Below the pieces are notes generated by a model. That model ran no database searches. It was not told the DNA's origin and was given only the letters and a program-made list of their open reading frames with translations. DNA of 64,000 bases from Xylogone sp. PMI_703 (taxonomy: Eukaryota > Ascomycota > Leotiomycetes): the NCBI GenBank assembly GCA_021399445.1, contig JAJTUQ010000012.1, positions 322,501-386,500 on the forward strand. Reading direction: 5' to 3'. Of the stretch, positions 44,559 through 54,539 are shown piece by piece (positions within the stretch are counted from its first letter, which is position 1; every line of letters begins with the position of its first letter). The position numbers and the translations under genes were made by a program.

Positions 44559-45589
44559 GTCACCATAATAACTTTATATGTTTATATTATATCAAGAGTT
44601 AAGTCATTTCCGAATGTACAAAAATCAGGGCCTCATTTAAATCGACCCACGGATTTTGTGCAGCAGACTTAGCTAGCTGATACTGCCAATCTGTGGACCT
44701 TCAGTTTATATACAAATTGGTAGCAACTATATATTTTTGCCCTGCAGGATATACATTCCACGTCAGAAACATGTTTTCACTCTACCTAATAACCATTTCT
44801 ATGGCCACTGTAGCTTATATTTTCACTTGCTTGATGTCTAGTAATACTTTTGTCATAACAATGGAAATTACTTTACTTCTTCCGCATGGCCCTAATTTTC
44901 CTACTGTTGTTTATACTGATGCTCCTACTACTTGCCGTAATTAAAAAATATCCCTAGCAGTCTTTTGCTTTCGCTGTATATACGGTTCTCAAAAGCCGTA
45001 AACTTTTCTTATAGTTATTTAACAGGGCAATATTTCTCTATACGACTTATCGAATATAGGAGTACTGTTAAGTCATATAAATAGTTATACGCGGCAGCAT
45101 TACAGAAAGGCGAATAGCCGCTCTATAGACCTAGGGGCAGTCAGCTAGCCGGATACCAATTATATAGCAGGAGATAGATAGATAATGTTGGAGCGAGGAG
45201 CAGCCGTACAACGGAAATGTATGGTGCACGAATAAGTGGAATGAGAGAGTCAAATGCACACAGCAACATGTATAAATGGAAAAGAGACAGACGTACCGGT
45301 CTAATCATACATAGTAACAAAAGGCTGATTGCTCTGAAAGCTGCAGGGGCTCGTCTATATCTACCCGCAGGCCCAATCCATATCTTAGTAGCCAGACCAG
45401 CATAAAAGAACTTGTCTGCCCTACTACTATAGAGACGGCTGTTACTCCATGTATATATATTCGGCGTAGGACTTCAAAACTAGCTAAATTTGTAGTTATC
45501 ATATACATGTAGGCCACCGAGACTCCTCAGCAAAATATCGAATATGCATTTTCGATATTTGCCAACCTTCTTTTTGAGTCTGTAGTGTA
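44559..45589. other. Intergenic, no recognisable gene
   Basis: Several short open frames without motifs. No structural repeats seen before the MITE. Confidence 0.4.
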
Positions 45590-45758
45590 CGTAAGGATTT
45601 CAAGAAATGAATGGGCCACCCCATGCATGGGATGATCTGTATAAAACGGTGCACTCGCTTGAAAGTATTAAAACACCGGCAAATTTATGCTAACTAACGC
45701 ATACCATTGGTTTGTAGGCCAGCAAGGGGTGGCTCATTCATTTCTTGAAATCCTTACG
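45590..45758. mobile_element. Short MITE with ~33-bp inverted repeats and TA duplication
   Basis: The left arm CGTAAGGATTTCAAGAAATG...CCACCCC and right arm GGGGTGG...CTTGAAATCCTTACG are inverted with about one mismatch. TA lies at 45588-45589 and 45759-45760. The 169-bp element is non-coding. TA targeting points to the Tc1/mariner/pogo superfamily. Confidence 0.8.
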
Positions 45759-46257
45759 TATATGGAATTTCTGAGCTAACCAAAAAGGGCAATTTGATTG
45801 CCAGTTTATTTGCTATCCCATGCCGTCATCAGATATGATCCTGGGATGGAACGGTAAATCTTAGTGTCGGAGAACGGAATAATGTTAAATAATAAATCTG
45901 CAGCCGGATTACTGATCAAATTTCCTCATAGGGACTTCTTCTGTGGGGCTTTGGGCTAATCCGTAAAAGGTCGTAGAAGATCCTTGTCCTACAGACGCCA
46001 CGCAGGACACGGAAGCTCGGACCACATCTTAATGCGACTCCGTGTCTGAAGGCAACAGCGAACATCTATCCACCCGTATATATATATCGCCCCTTAGGCA
46101 TGATTAGTGGTACTCTTTAGACGGGCAAGAATGTGCGAACCACTCTATAAGCTTAGTGGGTATACAAAGTATTCTAACGTTATTTCCCTGGTTCGACAGA
46201 ACACCTTTCCCTCACTTAAGTGAATGACGCCAAATATTCAACCGCAAACAATATTAC

Positions 46258-46600
46258 AATATTTCTACTTATTAGCTAAACTAGTGCACTTATTCCTCAG
46301 TACCACATTCTGAACACTTAGTGACCCGTCTGTGTGGCGCTGGCAAATTGCCTTCAGAAGTTGGATTTGACCCTTATCGCTTCCGTATTGATTGAGCAAT
46401 TTCCTGAGCTTCCTCTGCCTGTTAGGGGGTATTATGGGCCAGTTTCTTTAGAATCTTAGATTTTTGCTGAAATAGCTGGTTGCCAGCAATTCTCGATTAT
46501 GTTTTGTTAAGAATATTGTGCATAACAATTTCACACCATTTAACTAATCGCCTTAATGCCATTCCGGTAGGCGCAGAAGGGGCTATCTCTACCTCCGCCG
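46258..46600 (-). pseudogene. Fot-like transposase C-terminal relic (copy D)
   Basis: The sequence TTATTAGCTAAACTAG at 46269-46284 and the following bases match the C-terminal end of copy A at 23585-23600 onward, including the knuckle region (TGxACACTTxGTGACCCGTC). Translated on the minus strand it gives a diverged, stop-broken version of the last 110 residues. The rest of the element is missing. Confidence 0.65.
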
Positions 46601-47421
46601 TGAAGCCACGTCCACCCCGGTTGGGCTGCACGAATAGAATGAACTCAGGCACGGATAACGTGGTTTACTAATTACATCATCGGTCCCTCAGACTTGCCCC
46701 CAATCTCTAAGTTTACAGACGTTGCCCCTTCATGATAACACTAACAGTTAAGTTTACGGTTCCGCAACCTCCGTCCAGAGCTTTGCCGCTTGTCCGAAAA
46801 TATTGTTTACTAAGCCGAATCGTGGAACAAGGCTTGCGCCATAGCAACGCTGTTGGAAGATATTATGTATTCTATCAATGTTCTTGTCTCAAAACACGGC
46901 GTTCTATCATTACTTGTGTACGCCGTGATCGCGGATAACACCCATGGAAAGAGGGCGATCCAAGCCATTCACCTTCGGGCTTTTGTCGAATGGTTCCTGT
47001 CATTGAGATTGTTCATTCACATCGGGATGGACTCTTTGACGTCCCCCATTCATACCAGCCCTTCCGCCTAAAGTAAACCAGAGACCGCCATTTTACAAGT
47101 GATTTAACAAATAAAAATCTCAGAATTCAGACCCTACAGGGATTCGTATGCAGGGGCTCGTATGTAAGGTACGTCGCGTAAACTATAGCCAGATGAACGC
47201 TTGAATACAATTGGAGACCTAAACCATATGTAAAGTGCTTTCACATGAGACACTATATCCAAGCTCCAAGCTAGGAACCTATATTGTATGATGTCTGACT
47301 TATTAACCCAGTTGCTTGGTTGGTATGGTAGCTTAGCTGGGTTAGTGGGACCCACGCAGTTAAAAGACATCAATTGATCTGTCAGGACTATCGATCAGAT
47401 CACAGTGTACTAAATTGTGAG
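46600..47421. other. Intergenic, no recognisable gene
   Basis: No convincing coding frame. Contains the upstream region of the membrane-protein gene. Confidence 0.35.
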
Positions 47422-48390
47422 ATGTTCATTCCACCTTTATTTCCTTTAATGTTCAGTATGATGACTGATCCCAATGAACGTCTGGTATTCGTGGCTTTGA
47501 TATCGATTGCCCTGTTCAACACGCTTGAAGTCTTCGTCCATATTTTCTTCAGATTTAAAAAGTATCATGGAACCTACTTCTGGAGTCTACTCCTTACCGC
47601 GGCCGGCATCGTTGTGTCGGCGACGGGCAACTTGCTAGTGTATTTCAGCGTCAATCCACCAGTTTGGGGCTTTATCAGTATAGGGGTCATCGGCTGGTGG
47701 TTCTATATAACATTTCAGAGCCTTATTCTTTGGTCCCGACTGTACCTGGTCCTTCCCAACCAGAGAGTCCTGTGTAGTATTCTGTGGATGATCATCATCA
47801 ACTCGATCGCCTTCATTATCCCTACAACGGTCCTAGTATTTTTACAATCCATCCAGAATGCACGCCACGCTTTCACCAACGGTTATCTGGTCATGGAGAT
47901 TATCCAGGTGACCGGATTCTTCATCCAAGAGCTAATCATCTCGGGGTTGTATATGTGGAAGAGCATTCAGTTATCGAAGCTCATTGTAGAGCGTCAAAAG
48001 GAGATCATTCTGTATCAGGTGTTTGCTATGAACGTGGGCATTATCTTTTTGGATTTTGCGATCCTAATTCCACAATTTCTTCACCAAAGGGAAACTCAGA
48101 TCATGATCAAAAGTGTAGTGTACAGCATCAAGCTCAAATTCGAGTTAATCGTCCTCAGCAAGATGGCCGACTTTTGCACAGTGTCACACACAGATGGAGG
48201 CAATCTTTTGATCACGGAGACACACACACTACAACACAGACATTCAAATTATAAACAAGAATGTGGTGTACAGCATTCAAGCTCAAACTCGAGTGCGCCG
48301 ACCTCAGCAGAATGGCCCGCGTTGGATGATTTTCCACAATCGCGTGGACGTCCATACATTCCCGGGTCGTTGTCTCTTCCTCTGACGTGA
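47422..48390 (+). CDS. Seven-helix integral membrane protein (DUF7703-like)
   Basis: Single-exon frame of 322 aa from ATG 47422. Seven hydrophobic segments are visible in order, from RLVFVALISIALFN, through YFWSLLLTAAG, WGFISIGVIGWWFY, LCSILWMIIINSI, IQVTGFFIQELII and YQVFAMNVGIIFLD, to KSVVYSIKLKFELIV. A hydrophilic Ser/His-rich tail of about 85 residues follows. The pattern FWSLL, then YFxxNPPVW, then SRLYLVL, then GLYMWKS resembles a fungal family of rhodopsin-like or DUF7703 proteins of unknown function. Odd feature: the DNA coding for the last helix (48112-48172) is repeated in diverged form at 48259-48320 within the tail, in a different frame. The tail may therefore be a duplication artefact and the original C-terminus different. 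Function unknown. Confidence 0.75.
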   Translation: MFIPPLFPLMFSMMTDPNERLVFVALISIALFNTLEVFVHIFFRFKKYHGTYFWSLLLTAAGIVVSATGNLLVYFSVNPPVWGFISIGVIGWWFYITFQSLILWSRLYLVLPNQRVLCSILWMIIINSIAFIIPTTVLVFLQSIQNARHAFTNGYLVMEIIQVTGFFIQELIISGLYMWKSIQLSKLIVERQKEIILYQVFAMNVGIIFLDFAILIPQFLHQRETQIMIKSVVYSIKLKFELIVLSKMADFCTVSHTDGGNLLITETHTLQHRHSNYKQECGVQHSSSNSSAPTSAEWPALDDFPQSRGRPYIPGSLSLPLT

Positions 48391-49197
48391 GGCCCTCGTT
48401 GATGCATTTCGGGCTTTGTTTAATGCTTACACAGAAAGTACTCCGCGGGTCAACAATCGTTGACGATGCGTCATCGAGAAGTTCTTACCAACCTATCCAA
48501 TCACAGACCAAGCCTCAGCTCTCCTCGTGGGAACATGTATAGACACAGCCAGTTCCCACTAGCGGCTCTTCTCCGCGCTACCTGCTGTCGGGAACATTAA
48601 TCTTCATCATACCTGGGCATCTTAACCGATTAAGATAACCGTTATCAGTTACAGCGGTTGCACAGTCCTATTTTGCTGTATCTGTTATCACTGTTATAAG
48701 GTTTTTTTACTGGTAATAACCATTATAACCATCGAAGGGCTTGGCAAATCTGATTGGTTAAAAAAAACCTTTGCAAAAGAAAATCTTCAAAGCTGTCATT
48801 TTTAGGTCATTTGAAAGATTAACTATAATAATATCATCTGATATCTCTTCTATTCTCAGTGCCACTACGTCTTTATCACCATCTACACCTGCACATTTCG
48901 GCTCTGTTATACGTATCGATCGTGTTGAAACGCCTGGCGAGAAACTTGATGGGAGCTTCAAGCGATGTAACGGTGCAGTAGTCCTTACTGTCGATTCCTA
49001 AATGTGCCTTATTTTCGCGTAAATTGGGTCCGCGTCATCACTTTTGTACGCGAGACGCGTGCACACTCGATGAATGGGGATCGGTGAGCCCGTATTTGCT
49101 ATATTTACCGCCATTTGCCATATTTATTGCGTATTTGAAGCTTCCAATTAAATCTTACAATGTTGATATACCTGAATTTTGATTTTTAACTGTTGTT
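48391..49197. other. Intergenic, no recognisable gene
   Basis: AT-rich, with a GGTTATCTTAATCGG-like inverted pair near 48622-48645 and repeated TTATCAGTTA words. No coding signal. Confidence 0.35.
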
Positions 49198-49645
49198 ATG
49201 GCTCTACGCCTCTTATCACATGTTATTGAATCTATCAAAACTCTCCTTTATACTCACCTCAAAGCAAGCCTTCGTGAGATAGCCAAAGCCTATGGCATTA
49301 TCTATGAGTCTATTCGATATATACGGCGTAAAAAGAGGCTAGATGATGCTATTGGCTACGATATCAATCAAAAAGTTGGATGACGTTGTACAGCGACTCT
49401 GGAAATCGAACAATCGGTGGTTGAATTGATGGCAATGAACAATAACCGTTATTTGGATGAAGTGGCAGATCGTATATTTGATACCTTTGACGTCAAGCTT
49501 TCCAATTCTATGGTATCCAGAGTGTTAAAACGTGCAGATATTACTCGAAAACAGCTTCAATATATCGTTGCACAACGCAATGAAGAGCTCATTGCAGCTT
49601 GGAGAATAATACTAAGTTTAGAAGCTGTTCGGTCATATGTGGAAG
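49198..49645 (+). pseudogene. IS630/mariner-like transposase N-terminal fragment
   Basis: A helix-turn-helix segment (SLREIAKAYGIIYESIRYI) followed by a second one (LDEVADRIFDTFDVKLSNSMVSRVLKR) and RKQLQYIVAQRNEELIAAW. This is the standard N-terminal half of Tc1/IS630-type fungal transposases, just before the first catalytic Asp. TGA at 49381-49383 interrupts the frame where CGA would fit. The catalytic domain is absent. The Fot-like copy at 49694 lies only about 50 bp downstream and may have replaced or displaced the rest. Confidence 0.65.
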
Positions 49646-49693
49646 CAGTTGGGTCACAGGGTACTACACTAAATGTAGGGTTGGATAGGCTTA

Positions 49694-51577
49694 ACGTAAT
49701 TCCCGGCTCACCCGGTCCACCGGCTCACTCCCTCACCGAATCTTCAATTCTACTAACACTACCACTTTGTATGAATTATTTTTCAACCATAACACGTCGC
49801 AATGCCTCAAAAAATTGATCCTCGCCAGGAAGGACGTATTCTACTTGCTATTGATGCGTTAAAACAAAATAAAATTCCATCTATTCGATCTGCAGCACGC
49901 AATTTTGATGTTCCTTTTAGTACATTGAAAGCACGTTATCAGGGTCGAGTTCAACAATTCACCACTTATACAAAATCCTTTAGACTGTCTCAGCTTGAAG
50001 AGGAATCACTTGTACAGTGGATATTCTCTATGGGCAAGCGTGGTTTGCCTCCTAGACCTTCAGGTGTACAAGCAATGGCCAATATTCTGCTTGTTGAGCG
50101 TGGAGAGCTTCCCCCTCCTCGGCCTGTAGGTAAAAACTGGGTTGGAGACTTTATAAAGCGTCATCCAGAGTTAACTACCAAATATATACGTCGATATAAC
50201 TATAAACGTGCCAAATGTGAGGATCCAAAGCTTATTCGAGAGTGGTTTGACAGTATGATAGCCATGAAAACGCAATATGGGATTCTAGATGAAGACACTT
50301 ATAACTTTGATGAGACTGGCTTTGCTATGGGAGTTATTGCTTCTACTAAAGTGGTTACCTCTTCGGATTGTTTAGGTAAACCTCCACTTCTAGAACTTGG
50401 CAATAGAGAGTGGGTAACGGCCATTGAATCAATCAGCGCAGATGGTCAAGCTTTGCCACCTTTTATCATATTCAAAGGCAAGGTTTTACTTAAAGGATGG
50501 TTTGATTCCTTGCCACAAGATTGGAGAATTGCTGTCAGTGAAAACGGATGGACTAATAACGATATCAGCTTTGAGTGGCTTCAAAAGACATTTGATCCAT
50601 TCAACAAAGCTAAGCTGAAAGGCCAATATCGTATGCTTGTTCTTGATGGCCATGGTAGCCATGTGACGCCTGAGTTTGACCGATATTGTATTCAAAACAA
50701 TATTATTACGGTCTGTATGCCTGCGCATTCATCCCATATCTTACAGCCTTTAGATGTAAGCTGTTTTGCCGTTTTGAAACGTGCATATGGCAAAGAGGTT
50801 GAAAATAAGATACGCAAGAACATACAACACATTGACAAGTTTGATTTTCTGGATATTTATCCAATTGTACGTCAAGAAACGTTTAAATCAAACAATATCA
50901 CTCAAGGATTTGCAGCCACTGGATTAGTTCCTTACGATCCTGCTCGTGTTATGTCTAAATTGCGAGTTGAAGTTGAGGAGACCTGTACTCCTCCTGGGAG
51001 CTCTCATAGCAATTCTGAGGCACCATGGGTGCCAGAGACGCCACAGAATTCAATTCAATTAGAAAAACAGTATCAGGCTATTCAATTAATGCTCCGACAA
51101 CACGGGAGCCCTGTCACGCCTGCCAAAGTTGCGTTTGCTCAGCTCATAAAGGGATGTCAGATGGCCATGCATAGTGCTATATTTTTGGCTAAAGAAGTAG
51201 AGGATTTGAAGGCTGTGAACCAATCATTTCAACAGAAAGCGAAGAGGTCTAGAAAGCAAATAAGCTATACAGGCTCCTTGACAGCACAGGAGGCCCAGAA
51301 ATTGGCTCAATCGAGTGCAATTGCTCAAGAAGTAGCAGAGGTAGCAAATCCGGAGGATGCGACCCAAGCTTTGTCAGCACCACAGCGACGGCCACCTAAG
51401 TGCTCAGGGTGTGGAATTGTAGGGCATAGAATCACTAAATGCCTTAGTTTAGCTAACAACTAGATATATTGCAACATAGTAGTTTGTGGTTGAATATTTG
51501 GTATTGTATGCTCAAGTGTTGGGGAGAGTGTCCGGCAAAACCGAGTGTCCGATAAAGCCGGGAATTACCAGGTACGT
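49694..51577 (+). mobile_element. Fot/pogo-like transposon copy B, complete
   Basis: The left end ACGTAATTCCCGG is preceded by TA (49692-49693). The right end reads CCGGGAATTACCAGGTACGT followed by TA (51578-51579). The right terminus carries an extra 7 bp compared with the left (ACGTA-CCTGGTA-ATTCCC when inverted). The 1884-bp element contains one uninterrupted transposase gene, making it the only potentially autonomous DNA transposon in the window. Confidence 0.85.
49802..51463 (+). CDS. Fot/pogo-like DDD transposase with C-terminal zinc knuckle
   Basis: Cuts and pastes elements with matching ends into TA sites. Uninterrupted 553 aa from ATG 49802. Order: helix-turn-helix near residues 10-50; CENP-B-like second DNA-binding domain (SLVQWIFSMGKRG ... 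NWVGDFIKRHPEL) about 68-135; catalytic domain with D170 (YNFDETGF), D282 (LVLDGHGSH) and D318 (LQPLDVS), a DD35D spacing typical of Fot1/pogo elements. The C-terminus is a retroviral-type CCHC knuckle (residues 534-547, CSGCGIVGHRITKC), conserved in copies A and D. Nothing disrupts the frame, unlike the three other copies. It could mobilise the related MITE at 25.4 kb, but the terminal sequences match only at the tips. Confidence 0.92.
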   Translation: MPQKIDPRQEGRILLAIDALKQNKIPSIRSAARNFDVPFSTLKARYQGRVQQFTTYTKSFRLSQLEEESLVQWIFSMGKRGLPPRPSGVQAMANILLVERGELPPPRPVGKNWVGDFIKRHPELTTKYIRRYNYKRAKCEDPKLIREWFDSMIAMKTQYGILDEDTYNFDETGFAMGVIASTKVVTSSDCLGKPPLLELGNREWVTAIESISADGQALPPFIIFKGKVLLKGWFDSLPQDWRIAVSENGWTNNDISFEWLQKTFDPFNKAKLKGQYRMLVLDGHGSHVTPEFDRYCIQNNIITVCMPAHSSHILQPLDVSCFAVLKRAYGKEVENKIRKNIQHIDKFDFLDIYPIVRQETFKSNNITQGFAATGLVPYDPARVMSKLRVEVEETCTPPGSSHSNSEAPWVPETPQNSIQLEKQYQAIQLMLRQHGSPVTPAKVAFAQLIKGCQMAMHSAIFLAKEVEDLKAVNQSFQQKAKRSRKQISYTGSLTAQEAQKLAQSSAIAQEVAEVANPEDATQALSAPQRRPPKCSGCGIVGHRITKCLSLANN

Positions 51578-51579
51578 TA

Positions 51580-52699
51580 GTTCCAAGTCCGACGGGCCAC
51601 CGAGATTTCACCGCGCAAAATCAAGCAGAATTGACTGCAGAATTGACCCCTAGCAAATACAACAATTATAGCATCTTCTCTCCAGTAAATTTTAATATAC
51701 GCTCTAGATATAATAGTTTTTAAAATTTTTTATGCCCTAAGTATTATAACTTTTTATTTTAGCTGTAATAGCAAATGTACCTTATATATAACTACTGTCC
51801 GTTCGAGAGCAGTTCCGTCATCGTCAATGCCTGAGGCTTTAATTTCTAGGCGTAACTTGTGACAATTCACAGTACATAATTAGTGGCGGAGGTGTCTTGA
51901 ACAGTTGCACTTGCAATACAATCCTGCTGTTACAATTTGCAATGATCATTTAGTGTCAAAGATTAGTTTTTTTTTTCCCTAACAAGGAAATTAAATTCAT
52001 AATCAGAGAAGTGGTCTTGGCTTGCAGTATCATGGCTGGATTAGGACGTTGATGCCCCTAGCCTTGCTTGAAAGACTCCTACCTAGCTACGTTGCTTTTC
52101 CGGGCATAGCAGCATCCGCCTCACCCCAGCATAGTCTTTGTGAAAATTTTAACTAACCCTATTCAGGAAAGAACATCGTTGTATTTGGCTAGCTCATCTC
52201 ATCTGAGTCATTGCAAACGCGCCTTCTCGTTAAAGCTAAGAGTTCTCATGATTAGAATTTTTACAGTACGAGTACCCCGCAGTGCCCGCGCAACCAATTT
52301 AGTACCGACTATCCGACTACAGGCTGCTTGGCTGCCCTGGAAGGCTCGTTAGAGAGCTACTAAGTGCACCAGATTACAAACGAGATCTCTTTTTAGAACA
52401 GACGACTCAGAGCGTGGCCTAATTTACGGAGTAGGCAAACTGATTATCTTTGAGAAAAACGGTGGACGCCAAGAATGCTAGGTATCCCTAGTCGCGCACA
52501 TAAATTGAAAGCCCGCGGAATGAATAGAGCCAATCTCAATACTGTCAAAGCCAAGGTCTAATAAATAAAGAAAAAGGGATTTGAGAAAAATCCAAATTGC
52601 TTGTATAACTGCACTGAATCAAGATGTACTCTGGAACTAGAGTTATCCTTGCCACGGTTACGCCGAAGGCAGGGGCTTTGGAGAGAGCACGTATTTGGT
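51580..52699. other. No recognisable gene; possible MITE relic
   Basis: 51605-51680 (ACCGCGCAAAATCAAGCAGAAT...) resembles the inner edge of the MITE at 25420-25460 (ACCGCAAAATTGAGCAGAAT), suggesting a decayed relative. The rest shows nothing. Confidence 0.35.
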
Positions 52700-53058
52700 A
52701 TGTTCTACAAGTACACATGTCTAACATTAGAAGTGAAGGTTATTGAGCTTTATCAAGTTATCATACAATACGCGGAAGCTAATGAACCCGGATGTATTGA
52801 GTTCCAGCTCTTCACTGAGGTGAATGCTCAAGGAAAAGAGGAATTGTTTACTATTGAAAGGTTATTTTTTTGTAAATCTGTTAACATTTTAGTTTAATTA
52901 TTAACATATCACACAGATTTAAAAATTTTGAAGTTTTACGCACTCATCAAGAGGGGCCAGCCTTAGTTGAATTCAACAGAAAAGTCGATGAAGAGAAGTT
53001 GCTGGAGAAACCCATTATGATCAAAGTCGTAAAGGGGGTTTCCGGGTATTATATCTAA
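52700..53058 (+). CDS. Small ABM-like (dimeric alpha-beta barrel) protein
   Basis: Two exons (52700-52860 and 52917-53058) joined in phase by a 56-bp intron (GTTATT..ACACAG), giving 100 aa. The first exon contains TCLTLEVKVIELYQVIIQYAEANEPGCIEFQLF. The second has FKNFEVLRTHQEGPALVEFNR and ends IKVVKGVSGYYI. The run of a beta strand, a helix, ANEPG, a strand, then the ER-(F)-x-x-x-x-x-x-H helix is typical of antibiotic-biosynthesis-monooxygenase-type single-domain proteins. These dimerise and act as cofactor-free oxygenases, isomerases or cyclases. The upstream frame is also open, so an earlier exon or start is possible. No pathway neighbour is evident: the gene is surrounded by repeats. Confidence 0.55.
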
Positions 53059-53167
53059 AGTGGATGTCTAAGTACACTGGGCCGCTTTGCTGAATACACT
53101 TGTCGCAACCGATACCGGACCAAATCGCATGCATATTTCAGTCTCGTGTCTGCATATAAATTAATAT

Positions 53168-54530
53168 TGCACAAAGAGATTCAGCAATGTAATTAATTCA
53201 ATCCAACTATCCAAATTATGCATATTGCCTAAAATGACAATGCTGAAGTTATACCAACACTTCTATGCAATCTTGAGTCTTTTGCGACTCTGCCCAGGTA
53301 TCTGCTTCCCCATCTAAAGCCTTTGTAGCATACATTCTCTTGTCAGCCAACTTGACTGTGTCTTCTATAGAATCTGTATGATAAATTGATGAAATACCAC
53401 GTTGATAACACTGCTCCCATGTTATCCTAGGCTTATATGTGTTCTAGCCTAACTACCAATATATTACATTGGCAAATGGGCTGCCTCAACCACAAATACG
53501 AGCATTTACGTATGGGCTAGCCCACCCACCAATATATTGAAGCTATTCGCGTACGGGCTAGTCCATACGCAAATACGGCTTTTAATTGCACTTCCAGTAG
53601 CTCTCAGTTTAACTACCAATGCACTTCTAATTGCACTTCTAATTTAATCAACTATAATACCATTCCCTACAGTATCTGCTCTTGCACGCTTCCTTTTGGA
53701 GGTTTTATCAACCAGAGCTACTTCAGAATGAATTGTCAACTTTGATAGCCAACCACAATCATGGTCATCTTTATGGCAATGTACCGTACAATTCTGACCT
53801 TTATAACAACGGCATCTTTTAGTATTACATAAACCTTTACGCTGACAAGATATTGCAACTCTTTGACTTGTAGAAGCTTCTTTAGCAACTGTAGTTAAAG
53901 CAATCTCCTTACTAGTCTCTGGTATTCTAGTTGGAATACCAGGCCATAACGTTTTATTAACAACCCTAAATCCTTAATTGGCATTAGCCGATCAAGAACT
54001 CCGTATTGTGTGACCACTTTATATCTATGAGAGTGTGGCTCTGCTAGTACACGCCCAAACAAGTTTCGATTGTTAGTTGAAGTTCTATCTTCTCTTGGGA
54101 CTCGTATTGCTACAATATCTCTAACTTCAGAATGCTGAACATTATGACTCTTAGAGTATTTATGAACCATTTTAGTTCTAGCCTTTTGAGTGGCTATTTG
54201 AGCCTTTTGGATCACAGTATCAACTGCAATTAAAGGTTGAGATTCAGCATCAAACCACGTATCTTCCTCAATAGCAATATTTGAATCAATTTCCGATTAA
54301 GACTCTTCGAATTGAGTATCTGATTCAAAGCTAGACTTTGCTTTTGCTAAAGGTGCTATACTAGTTATAGCAATTGTCGAACTAACAATACTAGCAAGAA
54401 ATCGAGGCCGGGTTGGTTTATAGCGAGTAACACTCTCAGCCGCTGGCTCAGGGGACAGCTCAGGGGCCTCCCCATGGGGAGTAGCACTTTTAGGGGCGCC
54501 CTCAAGGGCCAGCTCAGGCAGACTTTCCAT
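53168..54530 (-). pseudogene. Integrase-type (KRBA2/Ginger-like) element, 3' part
   Basis: Read on the minus strand from right to left: a low-complexity segment starting MESLPELALEG, a stop at 54297, then EEDTWFDAESQPLIAVDTVIQKAQIA. The frame next gives ARTKMVHKYSKSHNV, DIVAIRVPREDRTST, NLFGRVLAEPHSHRYKVVTQYGVLDRL, a Cys/His-rich block (KRCRCYKGQNCTVHCHKDDHDCGW near 53750-53820) and ITWEQCYQRGIS near 53400. This is the C-terminal, post-catalytic part of integrase-type fungal transposons. The catalytic core is missing because the hAT element begins at about 54540. Several stops break it. The 3' end matches the fragment at 34676-34830. Confidence 0.5.
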
Positions 54531-54539
54531 CAGTAAGCA

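Noticed and set aside
44693..44944. Small hydrophobic plus-strand open frame as a membrane peptide gene
   Set aside because: No conserved motif or neighbouring context; likely chance in AT-rich intergenic DNA.
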